From: Planctomycetota bacterium
GTDB lineage: Bacteria > Planctomycetota > Planctomycetia > Pirellulales > Pirellulaceae
Direction of reading: 5' to 3'
Length of the DNA: 64,000 bases
Assembly: GCA_016872725.1 (NCBI GenBank)
Contig: VGZC01000007.1
Coordinates: 60,607 to 124,606 of the forward strand
The notes under the pieces are model-generated. The model did not search any database, was not told where the DNA came from, and worked only from the letters and a program-made list of their open reading frames with translations. Below are positions 34,335 through 43,062 of this stretch, one piece after another (position 1 is the stretch's first letter; every line of letters begins with the position of its first letter). A program made the translations under genes and the position numbers.

Positions 34335-35671
34335 GCGTTGAACCCCGCATTGAGTTCCGCGCGATCGAGATTCCGGCCGATGAAGATCAGCGTGTTGTGG
34401 CGGGGCTCGTCGCCCCAGGGACGATCTTCGCGACCGTCGAACAACATATGCACTCCCTGAAAGACATAGCGCACGGCCATTCCTTCGAAGCTGAGCACTC
34501 CCTTCATGCGAAAAATGTCAGTTCCCTTCGTCGCCAACAGTTCGCGCAGCCAGCCCTGGAACCGCTTCGAATCGAGATTGCCAGGCGCCGTAATCCCGAC
34601 GGAGGTGACCTCTTCATCATGTTCGTGATCGGGCTTGTATTCGCGAGTGTGCAACGGCGCGATCCGGGCTCCGCCGGAATCCGCGACATAGGCTTGGAAC
34701 TCGTCCGGATGGTGCTCGGTAAAGAGCGCATAAGCGCCAGCTTGGCGAATCACGAGGGGGTAACGCAGATCGTTCCCCTCCAGACCCAGACTATAGAGCC
34801 GATCGCCTGGCGCAACAGAATCGCCGGGCTTCAGCTCGATGGCGTCACTCGAAAACGCGAGTACCGCCGGTTCAACGGCTTCGCGCATGCCTTCTTCGGG
34901 TTCGGAGGCGACCGACTGGAGCAGTGCGCTCATCGCCGGATCCGGCCCTGGCTGGAGCAGCAACTGATACGTCCCCGGCTGCAGGTGGAAAACGCCGCTC
35001 CATTCGAACGGGTATTCTGGTTCCAAGAACTTGGGATCGACGTCGAGCGCTCGGTCCAGGTCGAAGCCGCCGAGATTGAGCACCTTTTCCATGTCGACGA
35101 CCGCGTCCCGTGTGCGATGAATCTTGGCGGCTGAATTCATGGCGTGGATGCGTGCTTCGAGTTGATCCAACTCCGCGGACGAGACCAGATCGGTCTTGTT
35201 CAGCAAGATCACGTCGGCGAAGGCAATCTGCTCCTTAACCTCGTCACTGTCGTCGATGTGGGCATGCACATGCTTGGCGTCGACGAGCGTCACGACGCCA
35301 TCCAGACTCAACTTCGATTGAATCTCATCGTCCATGAAGAACGTCTGGGCGACGGGCCCCGGATCGGCCAAGCCGGTCGTCTCAATCATGATGTAATCGA
35401 ACTTGTCGCGGCGCTTCATCAGGTTGCCGAGGATGCGGATTAGATCGCCTCGCACGGTACAGCAGATGCAGCCGTTGTTCATCTCGAAGATCTCCTCTTC
35501 GGCGCCGATCACCAGTTCATTGTCCACCCCGACTTCGCCGAATTCGTTTTCGATCACGGCGATCCGCTTGCCGTGATTCTCGGAAAGGATGCGGTTAAGC
35601 AAAGTGGTCTTTCCGGAGCCGAGAAACCCGGTGAGAACCGTAACCGGAACGGTGGCGTTGGCAGTGGGCAT
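34322..35671 (-). CDS. CobW/COG0523-type metal-chaperone GTPase
   Basis: 449 residues from the ATG at 35671 (GAGGAG 10 nt upstream; a GTG at 35692 is also in frame). GFLGSGKTT (residues 15-23) is the P-loop, GCICC (67-71) the metal-binding motif of COG0523, with ENEFGEVGVD before it and NKTD about residue 157. A variable insert (about residues 225-340) precedes the C-terminal CobW domain, which includes a His/Asp-rich patch (KPDHEHDEE). Such GTPases insert or supply zinc or cobalt under metal limitation and are often Zur-regulated. It shares a divergent, palindrome-marked promoter with the znuA-like gene. Confidence 0.92.
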   Translation of the reverse strand: MPTANATVPVTVLTGFLGSGKTTLLNRILSENHGKRIAVIENEFGEVGVDNELVIGAEEEIFEMNNGCICCTVRGDLIRILGNLMKRRDKFDYIMIETTGLADPGPVAQTFFMDDEIQSKLSLDGVVTLVDAKHVHAHIDDSDEVKEQIAFADVILLNKTDLVSSAELDQLEARIHAMNSAAKIHRTRDAVVDMEKVLNLGGFDLDRALDVDPKFLEPEYPFEWSGVFHLQPGTYQLLLQPGPDPAMSALLQSVASEPEEGMREAVEPAVLAFSSDAIELKPGDSVAPGDRLYSLGLEGNDLRYPLVIRQAGAYALFTEHHPDEFQAYVADSGGARIAPLHTREYKPDHEHDEEVTSVGITAPGNLDSKRFQGWLRELLATKGTDIFRMKGVLSFEGMAVRYVFQGVHMLFDGREDRPWGDEPRHNTLIFIGRNLDRAELNAGFNACVV

Positions 35672-35708
35672 ATGGCTCGCGCTCCTCGTCACATCTGTCG
35701 TCGGCCGA

Positions 35709-35761
35709 TTGACCGCCGCGTTTCAGAACGATAATCTAGTGCACCTGCACATGGTGTGCAA
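35709..35761. promoter_or_regulatory. Divergent overlapping promoters with a TGCACA-N3-TGTGCA palindrome
   Basis: Rightward: TTGACC (35709-35714) and TAATCT (35732-35737), 17 bp apart. Leftward: TTGCAC (35761-35756) and TAGATT (35738-35733), also 17 bp apart; the two -10 boxes overlap. A perfect palindrome TGCACATGGTGTGCA lies at 35746-35760, just downstream of the rightward -10 and across the leftward -35, an ideal place for repression of both genes. A Zur/Fur-type operator is inferred. Confidence 0.5.
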
Positions 35762-35827
35762 GTAGGCCGCCGACGACTTCCCCGGCGGTCGTCCTGTGTC
35801 GGCCACGCCCAATCAGGGAACGAGCAT

Positions 35828-36751
35828 TTGAAAACCCAACGACGAGGTCTCCTATTTCCGCTGAGTCTCCTGTCGCTCAGTCTGAGCACTGGGTGTTTAT
35901 CTCGCGTCCCGATCCCGTCGGATCAAGCCAAGGTGTCGGTCGTGGCCACCTACAGCATTCTGGGCGACTGGGTGCGAATCGTCGGGGGCGAACATGTGAC
36001 GGTGACCACGCTGGTTGGTCCTGGCGGCGATGCCCACACCTATGAACCGACCCCGCGGGACAGCGTGGCACTGCATCGCGCGGCCCTCGTGTTCGAGAAT
36101 GGAATCGGATTCGAGGCCTGGCTGGAGAAGTTGTTCGTAGCCAGCCGCTCGGCGGCCATCCGTGTCGTCGTCACGAGGAAGATCACGTCGCGAAACCTCA
36201 TCTCTTCCAGCGGCCAAGAGGAAATCGACCCGCACGTCTGGCACTGTCCGAGGAATGCCGAGGCGATGGTGCGGGAGATCGCCGACGCCTTGGCGGCGCG
36301 CGATCCGGTTCATGCGGCCGACTACCTTGGTCGCGCGGATGATTACATTCGGAAACTCAACACGCTAGACGCCTGGATCGGTGAGCAGATCGCCACGATT
36401 CCCGAATCGCGTCGTCATTTGGTGACCACTCACGATACGTTCGGATATTTTTCCGACCGCTACGGATTCGAGGTCTCCAGTGTGATGGGGTCGGTCTCTA
36501 GCGAGTCGACCGATCCGGCGGCGAGCGACCTGGCGGAGGTCATCGACCGCATCCGTGCCGCACAGGTGCCAGCGGTGTTCACGGAGAACATCATTAACCC
36601 GCGATTGACCGAGCAAGTGGCCAGAGAGGCCAGCGTCAGCATCGTGCCTTCGTTGTATACCGACGCACTGGGGCCCCCTGGCTCCAAGGGGGCAACTTAT
36701 CTCGAGCTGATGCGGTTCAATGTGCGCACGATGACGGAGGCACTCCGTTGA
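35828..36751 (+). CDS. znuA: Zinc/manganese ABC transporter substrate-binding lipoprotein
   Basis: 307 residues from a TTG at 35828, chosen because it opens a lipoprotein signal (GLLFPLSLLSLSLSTGC, lipid Cys23); an in-frame GTG at 35756 would overlap the operator. Cluster A-I metal ligands are visible: His70 (GGDAHTYEPTP), His136 (DPHVWHCP), His202 (TTHDTFGYFSDRYGF) and Asp279 (SLYTDALG). The His-rich loop of classical ZnuA is absent, so manganese cannot be excluded. The neighbouring GTPase and Fur-like regulator favour zinc. The gene for the ATPase overlaps its stop (TTGA). Confidence 0.9.
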   Translation: MKTQRRGLLFPLSLLSLSLSTGCLSRVPIPSDQAKVSVVATYSILGDWVRIVGGEHVTVTTLVGPGGDAHTYEPTPRDSVALHRAALVFENGIGFEAWLEKLFVASRSAAIRVVVTRKITSRNLISSSGQEEIDPHVWHCPRNAEAMVREIADALAARDPVHAADYLGRADDYIRKLNTLDAWIGEQIATIPESRRHLVTTHDTFGYFSDRYGFEVSSVMGSVSSESTDPAASDLAEVIDRIRAAQVPAVFTENIINPRLTEQVAREASVSIVPSLYTDALGPPGSKGATYLELMRFNVRTMTEALR

Positions 36752-37560
36752 ACCTGATCCCAACGCACCCACATCCCCATAAAGAACCCTGGCTACCTTA
36801 CAGCGGCCGCGGCCATCGCGATCCCCAGGCAGGGCAACCGGCCGTTCAAGTCGAACGTTTGTCGGTTCGATATGGAAAGGCCGACAGCAACGCACTGAAC
36901 GCCGTCTCGCTGGAAGTCGCGATCGGGCAGCGAGTGGCGCTTGTCGGTCCCAATGGAGCGGGAAAGAGCACGCTCCTTAGGGCCCTGGCGGGCCTCGTGA
37001 AGCCGCGATCTGGACAGGTGGCGCTCTATGGAAATCCCGTGGGGGCCTGCCATCATCGAACCGCTTATCTGCCTCAGCGGACGGACTTGGATTGGGATTC
37101 CCCGCTCACCGTATCGGACCTCGTGATGACCGGTCGCTACGTCCATCTGGGTTGGTTGAATTGGCCGGGGCAAGCGGATCGCGTTCGTGTTCGGCGGGTG
37201 CTCGAGCGCATGGGAATCGCCGATTTGGCAGAGCGGCAAATCGGTGGTTTATCGGGCGGACAGCAGCAGCGGACACTCCTGGCACGGGCACTCGTGCAGG
37301 AAGCAAGTCTATTCCTGTTGGACGAACCGCTCAATGCGGTTGACGAAGGCACGCGTGACGTCGTCGATGAGGTGCTCATGCGGCACACAAAGTGCGGCGG
37401 CAGTGTCCTGGCGGCCACGCACGACCTGGGCCGGTTGACGGAGTCTTTCGACCGCGCGGTGTATTTGCGCGAGGGGCGAGTCGAGAGCGTTTTGCCATTT
37501 GGAAGCGACCCCTCGGCATCTCCCGCACCCCATCCCGCTTCCCGCGGAGCAAGCAAGTGA
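36748..37560 (+). CDS. znuC: Zinc/manganese ABC transporter ATP-binding protein
   Basis: 270 residues from a TTG at 36748 that overlaps the znuA stop. The P-loop GPNGAGKST, Q-loop region YLPQRTDLDWDSPL, signature LSGGQQQRTLLARAL and Walker B LFLLDEPLNAVD are all intact, with the H-loop in AATHDLGR. The first 30 residues are unusually Pro/His-rich (THPHPHKEPWL), which might bind metal. It energises import by the adjacent permease. Confidence 0.93.
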   Translation: MNLIPTHPHPHKEPWLPYSGRGHRDPQAGQPAVQVERLSVRYGKADSNALNAVSLEVAIGQRVALVGPNGAGKSTLLRALAGLVKPRSGQVALYGNPVGACHHRTAYLPQRTDLDWDSPLTVSDLVMTGRYVHLGWLNWPGQADRVRVRRVLERMGIADLAERQIGGLSGGQQQRTLLARALVQEASLFLLDEPLNAVDEGTRDVVDEVLMRHTKCGGSVLAATHDLGRLTESFDRAVYLREGRVESVLPFGSDPSASPAPHPASRGASK

Positions 37561-38510
37561 ACTGCCTACTCGAACCATTTCAGTACTCGTTCATGCGCCA
37601 GGCGCTACTGGCGAGCTTGCTGATTGGATCGACCTGCTCGCTGCTCGGAGTTTACGTCGTCTTGCGCCGCATGGCCTTTCTGGGCGACGCCGTCGCGCAC
37701 ACGACTCTGCCCGGATTGGTCATCGCCCATTTGAACCACTGGAACCTGTTTCTAGGAGCGATCGTCGCGGCGGTTGTTACCGCCTTGGGAATCGGCTGGC
37801 TCAGCCGCGGCCACCGTCTGAGAGAAGACACGGCGATCGGCGTGATTTTCTCCGGGATGTTCGCGCTCGGCATCGTGATGATCTCGCGCGTGCGGAGCTA
37901 TCGCGACTTCTCCCATATGCTGTTTGGCAACGTACTTGGCGTGACGACAGCCGACTTGGTGGGGATTTCGCTGGTCAGTTTCCTGGTTTGCGCGGCGCTG
38001 CTGTTGGTGAACAAGGAACTGATGCTCACCACCGTAGACCCGTTGCATGGGGAGAGCATTGGTCTGTCCGCGGAGCGAATCCGGTACCTGCTCCTGATTC
38101 TGCTCGCCCTGACAGTGGTGACGGGCATACAAGCGGTCGGCGTCGTGCTAACCACTGCCTTGATTGTGACGCCGGCGGCCTCGGCATCCATGATCACGCG
38201 GCGGCTGGATCGGATGCTCCTCTTGGCCGTCGGATTCTCGGCGAGTAGCAGCGTGGCCGGCTTGTATGCTTCCTACTACTTGTCGATCTCTAGCGGTGGC
38301 GCGATCGTGCTTGCCTGTACGATTCTGTTCGGCGTCGCATACCTGGCGACACGAGTGCATTGCCGACGATTTCCATCGCGCTGGTCCCGCACGGCGCGTC
38401 CCGTCGTAGCCCATGAAATGGCGCCGACGGCCGACGCCCGCGCGGCGGGAACACTCATCGCCCCTTCACCGATCCTCGGGTCGGAACGGAATGAAACAGG
38501 TCATGGATAG
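37557..38510 (+). CDS. znuB: Zinc/manganese ABC transporter permease with a repeat-encoded tail
   Basis: 317 residues from a GTG at 37557 overlapping the znuC stop (GTGA). The ABC-3 permease signature is clear: LLGVYVVLRRMAFLGDAVAH, then ALGIVMISRVRSYRDF, IQAVGVVLTTALIVTPAASA. About eight membrane helices are expected. The final about 47 residues (after YLATRVHCRRF) are encoded by the 118-bp direct repeat also found at the end of the A24-like gene and are probably not part of the ancestral protein. The MoxR start lies inside the last codons. Confidence 0.9.
   Translation: MNCLLEPFQYSFMRQALLASLLIGSTCSLLGVYVVLRRMAFLGDAVAHTTLPGLVIAHLNHWNLFLGAIVAAVVTALGIGWLSRGHRLREDTAIGVIFSGMFALGIVMISRVRSYRDFSHMLFGNVLGVTTADLVGISLVSFLVCAALLLVNKELMLTTVDPLHGESIGLSAERIRYLLLILLALTVVTGIQAVGVVLTTALIVTPAASASMITRRLDRMLLLAVGFSASSSVAGLYASYYLSISSGGAIVLACTILFGVAYLATRVHCRRFPSRWSRTARPVVAHEMAPTADARAAGTLIAPSPILGSERNETGHG
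38370..38487 (+). repeat. 118-bp direct repeat, copy 2 (3' end of the ZnuB-like gene)
   Basis: 103 of 118 bases match 31589-31706 with no gap, in the same reading frame. The differences are spread along the repeat, many at third codon positions, which suggests an old duplication kept under some coding constraint, or gene conversion. Confidence 0.9.
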
Positions 38511-39471
38511 CATCAAAGACATCGTTGAGACGACTTCCGACAATCATTGCCAGCATCAAGCCGCGATCGATGGCCTGCGCCAATCACTGCAGTCCGCCTT
38601 GATCGGCAAGAACGACATCGTCGAGATGGTGCTGGCCTGCTTGTTGGCACGCGGGCACTTGCTGTTCGATGATCTCCCTGGTTTGGGAAAGACGACGTTG
38701 GCGAAAGCCGTGGCGCAAGCGGTCGGAGGGCACTTCGCTCGCATCCAATGCACGCCCGACTTGCTGCCGACCGACATCACCGGTTTCAACATGTTCGATC
38801 AGAAGACGCGCGAGTTCGAGTTTCGCCGCGGGCCGGTCTTCTCCGACGTGCTGCTGGCCGACGAGATCAATCGCGCCACGCCCCGGACGCAGAGCGCGTT
38901 GTTCGAGGCGATGGCCGAACGGCAGGTGACGCTCGACGGACGAACGCATCCCTTGAGCCAGACGTTTTTCGTCATCGCGACACAGAATCCGGTGGAGAGC
39001 CACGGTGCGTATCCGTTGCCCGAGGCACAGCTCGATCGGTTCGCGATGAAACTGCGGATTGGCTACCCCGATCGGCGCAGCGAACTGGAAATGCTGGCCG
39101 CGAATATCGGCGTCACGGATCGCGTGCGTCACGACGCCAAACCGGTCATCGCGCCGGCGGAGTTATGCCAATTGCAGGAACATGTCGCCAAGGTCGTGTT
39201 GACGGAGAAGGTCCTCGAATACCTCGTCGACCTGGGGCGAGCGACCCGTGAACACAAGGAGATCACCCTGGGACTGAGTCCACGTGGGTTGATCACCTGG
39301 CAGCGGCTCGCCCAGGCCCGCGCCCATCTTCGTGGCCGCGACTTCGTGACCCCCGACGACATTCAAGACGTCGCCATCCCCGTGTTGGAGGTTCGGCTGT
39401 CAGGCGACTTCGAGACAACGCCGCGAATCGTCGAGGAGATTCTGACCGCAGTGCCTGTTCCCGTATTCTGA
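38491..39471 (+). CDS. MoxR-family AAA+ ATPase
   Basis: 326 residues from the ATG at 38491 (GGA upstream; an ATG at 38503 is possible). P-loop LPGLGKTTLAK, Walker B LLADEINRATPRTQSALFEA, sensor 1 FVIATQNPVESHGAYPLPEA and the C-terminal lid (ITLGLSPRGLITWQRLAQA) are complete. MoxR ATPases act as chaperones for partner DUF58/VWA proteins. The cognate DUF58 and transglutaminase genes are at 26.2-29.7 kb, so the usual operon is split here by the metal cassette. Confidence 0.94.
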   Translation: MKQVMDSIKDIVETTSDNHCQHQAAIDGLRQSLQSALIGKNDIVEMVLACLLARGHLLFDDLPGLGKTTLAKAVAQAVGGHFARIQCTPDLLPTDITGFNMFDQKTREFEFRRGPVFSDVLLADEINRATPRTQSALFEAMAERQVTLDGRTHPLSQTFFVIATQNPVESHGAYPLPEAQLDRFAMKLRIGYPDRRSELEMLAANIGVTDRVRHDAKPVIAPAELCQLQEHVAKVVLTEKVLEYLVDLGRATREHKEITLGLSPRGLITWQRLAQARAHLRGRDFVTPDDIQDVAIPVLEVRLSGDFETTPRIVEEILTAVPVPVF

Positions 39472-39488
39472 ACCCCCGGGTGTAACCC

Positions 39489-39977
39489 ATGTTGCTTTTC
39501 GAGTCGAAGCCAACGAAACGTTGTTTGCCCGCCTGTTTGCAGCTTCTGCTGATCGCCTTGCTGACCGGCTGCCACGGCGCGGAGACCGAAGAGGCGGAAC
39601 ATCACACGCCCGCACACATGCCAGCCGACTATCCGGCCGGCGTGGATCGACTGTTGGCATTGCACATGGAAATCGCCAATGGCGGCTCGCGAGCGATGGA
39701 CCAACTCGACGCATTCGCGGAGACATATGACATCGTGCGCTGGTTGCCGATGTTGGCCGCCGACAGCGACCTGGAAGAGGAACCGTGGAATCGCGTCCAC
39801 GCCACCGCGCGCCAGCTTGAGGCCATTCTGGCCAAGGTCGTGGCACTCAACGGCGACAACCGCCGCCAAACGTATATGCAATACGAAACGGAACTCGACC
39901 AGCACCAGCGCGCGATGCTCGAAATCAAACAACACTTTCCGGCCGCCAATACAGCGGCGGCTCGAGAATCGCCATAA
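39489..39977 (+). CDS. Lipoprotein linked to the COG0701 permease
   Basis: 162 residues with a lipobox (LLLIALLTGC). The mature part is helical and acidic, with a His-rich start (AEHHTPAHMP) and RVHATARQLEAILAKVVALN. Its stop is 10 bp before the permease ATG, so the two are co-expressed. The fold is not recognised; a small helical periplasmic accessory to the permease is an inference. Confidence 0.7.
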   Translation: MLLFESKPTKRCLPACLQLLLIALLTGCHGAETEEAEHHTPAHMPADYPAGVDRLLALHMEIANGGSRAMDQLDAFAETYDIVRWLPMLAADSDLEEEPWNRVHATARQLEAILAKVVALNGDNRRQTYMQYETELDQHQRAMLEIKQHFPAANTAAARESP

Positions 39978-39987
39978 GGAACCACCG

Positions 39988-41511
39988 ATGGAGAGCCTTT
40001 TCTGGGGCGCCGCGCTCCGCTTCCTTCAGGCGCTCGTCCAGGCCACGCCGACCATCCTGGTCGGTTTGATCGTGGCGGGTGTCTTTCGCCGTTTGTTGGG
40101 TCATGCTGGAACTCGACGACTGTTTGGCGACAACACGTGGCGGTCGCTGCCGCAGGCGTGGGCGGTCGGCATGTTGCTGCCGGTCTGCTCGCTGGGCGTG
40201 ATTCCCGTCGTCCGCGAAATGCGTCGCGCGGGTGTTTCCGGAGGCGCTGTCTTGGCGTTCGGATTGACCGCTCCGCTGTTCAATCCGATTTCGGTGTTGT
40301 ACGGCCTGACACTGGCCGACCCGATTGTGATCATCACGTTTTCCTTCTGTTCGCTGGTGATTGTGACGGTGGTTGGCATCGCGTGGGACAAACTGTTTCC
40401 CCGCACGGCCGTCGCCGAGCCGGAACCGCCCGCGGTCGGATTCGGCGCGAAGCGCATGCTGGCGGTCGCCGTCTTCAGTGCGCGGGAACTGGCCGGGCCG
40501 AGCAGCCTGTATATCGCCGGCGGATTGCTGGGCGTGGCGATTCTCAGTCTGATGCTCCCCGCCGGTTACTTGCAAACCGCCGCTGAACACGACGACCCGT
40601 GGGCGCCCCTCTTCATGGCCGCCGTGGCGATTCCAGCGTATGCCACACCCATGACGGCGATGGTGCAACTCGCTTCGATGTTCCAGCATGGGAACTCGGT
40701 GGGCGCGGCGTTCGCCTTGTTGGTGCTTGGCGCGGGCGCGAACGTTGGGCTTGTCGCATGGATGATTCGGATGTACGGGCCACGGCGCTCGGCAGCCTGG
40801 TTTGCGCTGCTCATCGCGGTTGTAGTCGGACTGGCATACGGTGTCGACCAGCCGCTATATCCCCACGGCGTGGAACCGGCCGGCCACACGCACGCGTTCG
40901 ACATCTACTGTGCCCCGTTTCAGCCGGGCACAAACAACCCGTTTTCGTTGGCCTGGCGAATGCTGTGCGAGACAATCGCGCCTCATGAGATCGTCGCTCT
41001 GGTTGTCGCCGGCCTGTTTCTTGCCGCAGGCATTGGCCTGGCTCACTGGGACCGCGGCGGCCGCCTTGAGCAGTGGCTCGAGCGGCGACCGGAGAAGCAG
41101 CCGCGAGGGGACATCGTCTTGCCGGGGCCGGTGCTGGGTGGTGTTGCCTTGACGGGTCTGATTGCGCTCAGCATCTTTGGCTGCTACGTCTATTACCCGC
41201 CTCCGAGTGAGATCTTTGAAGAGATGCGGATCATCAACACCGAAGTCGTCTCGGCCGCTTCGTCCAGAGACTGGGACACGGCACTCTATTGGATTCCCAT
41301 CTACGATGATTGGACAAGAAAGTTGCAGGTCAGCATGTTCTTGCGAGGCGAAGAGTTGACTCCCTACCGCCGTGCCAAAGCCGAAGTCCTGCGCGAAAAA
41401 CTGGAATTGTTGGAACACGAGGTCGAGGATCGAGAGGTTGAGGAGTCGCGGGAGCTGGGAATGGCCGTTTCTGGAGCCTATCGCCGGATGAAGACAGCCT
41501 TTCTTCCTTAA
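39988..41511 (+). CDS. COG0701-type permease with a long C-terminal extension
   Basis: 507 residues from the ATG at 39988 with AAGGA 9 nt upstream. The N-terminal half has the COG0701 (DUF318/ArsP-like) signature: LVGLIVAGVFRRLLGHAGTR, then MLLPVCSLGVIPVVREMRRA and FGLTAPLFNPISVLYGL. A second permease half (YATPMTAMVQLASMFQHGNS) follows, with about ten helices in all. The C-terminal 100 residues are soluble and charged (ELTPYRRAKAEVLREKLELL). Relatives export organoarsenicals or are of unknown substrate. The preceding lipoprotein and MoxR genes are on the same strand. Confidence 0.85.
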   Translation: MESLFWGAALRFLQALVQATPTILVGLIVAGVFRRLLGHAGTRRLFGDNTWRSLPQAWAVGMLLPVCSLGVIPVVREMRRAGVSGGAVLAFGLTAPLFNPISVLYGLTLADPIVIITFSFCSLVIVTVVGIAWDKLFPRTAVAEPEPPAVGFGAKRMLAVAVFSARELAGPSSLYIAGGLLGVAILSLMLPAGYLQTAAEHDDPWAPLFMAAVAIPAYATPMTAMVQLASMFQHGNSVGAAFALLVLGAGANVGLVAWMIRMYGPRRSAAWFALLIAVVVGLAYGVDQPLYPHGVEPAGHTHAFDIYCAPFQPGTNNPFSLAWRMLCETIAPHEIVALVVAGLFLAAGIGLAHWDRGGRLEQWLERRPEKQPRGDIVLPGPVLGGVALTGLIALSIFGCYVYYPPPSEIFEEMRIINTEVVSAASSRDWDTALYWIPIYDDWTRKLQVSMFLRGEELTPYRRAKAEVLREKLELLEHEVEDREVEESRELGMAVSGAYRRMKTAFLP

Positions 41512-41552
41512 CGGATTGGTGTGGGAAAGGTCCGGGCAAGGTATGTTGGAAC

Positions 41553-41735
41553 GTGGTCGTGCCGTGGAGAATCCTACGATATGTGATGGGAACGGTGAGG
41601 CGCGGCCGCCTGACAAACTCGCACCATGGCTTTACGCTCGTCGAACGGCTGGTTGTTATTGCGATCATTGGCGCCCCGCCCACCCAATCGCCGCACAAGG
41701 CCCGGCCGTTCAAGAGAGCGGAAAACCGATCCTGA
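41553..41735 (+). pseudogene. Fragment of a DUF1559-type prepilin N-terminus
   Basis: HHGFTLVERLVVIAIIG is the type IV pilin-like N-terminal segment of DUF1559 proteins, with Arg instead of Leu in VELLV. Homology ends at about 41672, where DILIALLLP-type sequence should continue, and the frame closes after 60 residues. The rest of the gene is missing. The opposite strand is used as the tail of the DUF192 gene. Confidence 0.6.
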
Positions 41736-42119
41736 AGCGGCTGGGGCCCCGGGGGCGATTGCGGGCTCGGCGATCCGTACGCGGGAACCGACAAGCTGGG
41801 GAGCGAGTTGGCCGCTGGCGGCCTCGAGAATGGAATGCGTTTCAGCGCTTCCCCGCACCCACCGCCACGGTCGAACGCGATTCACAACGTTCAGCACGAC
41901 ACCTTGCCGGTCCAGCATGGCCGCGTCGATCGAGAACCGCATCCAGTGGGTATGAATCGAGCGGCAAGGCGTTAGAAGCAGGCCTTCATCGGGTGCGAGC
42001 GGGCGGCGGAATTGCAATCCGCGGAATCGCCGCCAGAACGTATCGGCGACTTGCAGCTTTGCGATGATCACTTCGCCAGTCTCGACGTCGATCAGTTGGT
42101 GACGAGCGTTCATCGTCAT
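41574..42119 (-). CDS. DUF192 protein with a hybrid C-terminus
   Basis: 181 residues; ATG at 42119 overlaps the tadC stop as ATGA. Residues about 5-120 fit DUF192 (AKLQVADTFWRRFRGLQFRR; SIHTHWMRFSIDAAMLDRQG). From about residue 125 the frame is the antisense of a pilin fragment and has no family resemblance, so the original end was probably lost. DUF192 genes are commonly attached to Flp/Tad pilus operons. The role is unknown. Confidence 0.75.
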   Translation of the reverse strand: MTMNARHQLIDVETGEVIIAKLQVADTFWRRFRGLQFRRPLAPDEGLLLTPCRSIHTHWMRFSIDAAMLDRQGVVLNVVNRVRPWRWVRGSAETHSILEAASGQLAPQLVGSRVRIAEPAIAPGAPAASGSVFRSLERPGLVRRLGGRGANDRNNNQPFDERKAMVRVCQAAAPHRSHHIS

Positions 42120-43048
42120 AAGTTCCGCACCTGGATAAACGTCTCGGCCATCTTGAACAATTGGACAAAGGCCGGGCCGAGCGTCCAGACGAACAGGCCC
42201 GGCAAGAAGCAGACCACCAACGGGATGACGCGCTTGGTCGGAAGCGAGTTCGCGAATGCGATTGCCCGTTCACGCCGCCGGGCGCGGACGTCGTCGGCCT
42301 GCTGCCGCAGCACGCGTGCGATGCCCATGCCGAGCTGCTCGGCCTGAACCGAAGCGGAAACGAAAACCGAAATGGACGGCAGATCGATCCGCGCCGAGAA
42401 TCGCCGCAGGCTCTCGATTCGGGCTCGCCCGGCCAGCAAGTCGGCCTGGAACATTTGAAAATCGGTCGCCAGCGGGCGGCCGGAAAGCCGTGTCTTGAGA
42501 ATCCGCGTCAACGCCGCATCGAAGCCGAGCCCCGCTTCGCTCAGTGTGGATAGCAGCTCCAGCGCCAAGGGCAGGTCCTGTTCGATCCGTTCGATGCGCT
42601 GGCGACGCGCTCGCCGCACGATCAACCAGGGAGCACAGCCGATCATCACGAAGATCAACCACGGCGCGACCCAGACGACGGGCAAGAAGGTCTCGCCCAC
42701 GCCGCCGGGGACCAGCACGACCGTCTGCTCCATGAGGCTCTGCAAACCCGAGAACGTGAAGACGAGCGCGATCACCATTCCCAACGCGACGCATGAACCC
42801 GTCGCCAACAGGAACAGTGGCGTGGCGCTCGGGCCGCGAAAGCCAGTCCGATAAAGCCATCGACCCAGTCCACCGCGCCGATCCAGTTCTCCGGCGGCGG
42901 GCGAATCGCCTGCCATCGCCGCCTCCATCCGCCGAGGCTCGTACCACCGCTGTTGGGCTTTCGACCGCAGCACAAGCCAGCGCCAGGCCACGACGACGGC
43001 CGCCAGCAGGCCCGCCAGACCGAGCAGTGCGAGTGTAATGCGAAACAC
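42116..43048 (-). CDS. tadC: Flp/Tad pilus inner-membrane platform protein TadC
   Basis: 310 residues with an N-terminal helix (LALLGLAGLLAAVVVAW), two more helices near 80-135 and a type II secretion F domain at about 150-290 (RIEQDLPLALELLSTLSEAG; SVFVSASVQAEQLGMGIARV; KRVIPLVVCFLPGLFVWTLG). It forms the platform on which the TadA ATPase works. It ends in an ATGA overlap with the DUF192 gene and lies 14 bp after tadB. Confidence 0.92.
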   Translation of the reverse strand: MFRITLALLGLAGLLAAVVVAWRWLVLRSKAQQRWYEPRRMEAAMAGDSPAAGELDRRGGLGRWLYRTGFRGPSATPLFLLATGSCVALGMVIALVFTFSGLQSLMEQTVVLVPGGVGETFLPVVWVAPWLIFVMIGCAPWLIVRRARRQRIERIEQDLPLALELLSTLSEAGLGFDAALTRILKTRLSGRPLATDFQMFQADLLAGRARIESLRRFSARIDLPSISVFVSASVQAEQLGMGIARVLRQQADDVRARRRERAIAFANSLPTKRVIPLVVCFLPGLFVWTLGPAFVQLFKMAETFIQVRNL

Positions 43049-43062
43049 GGCGACTTCTCCCG

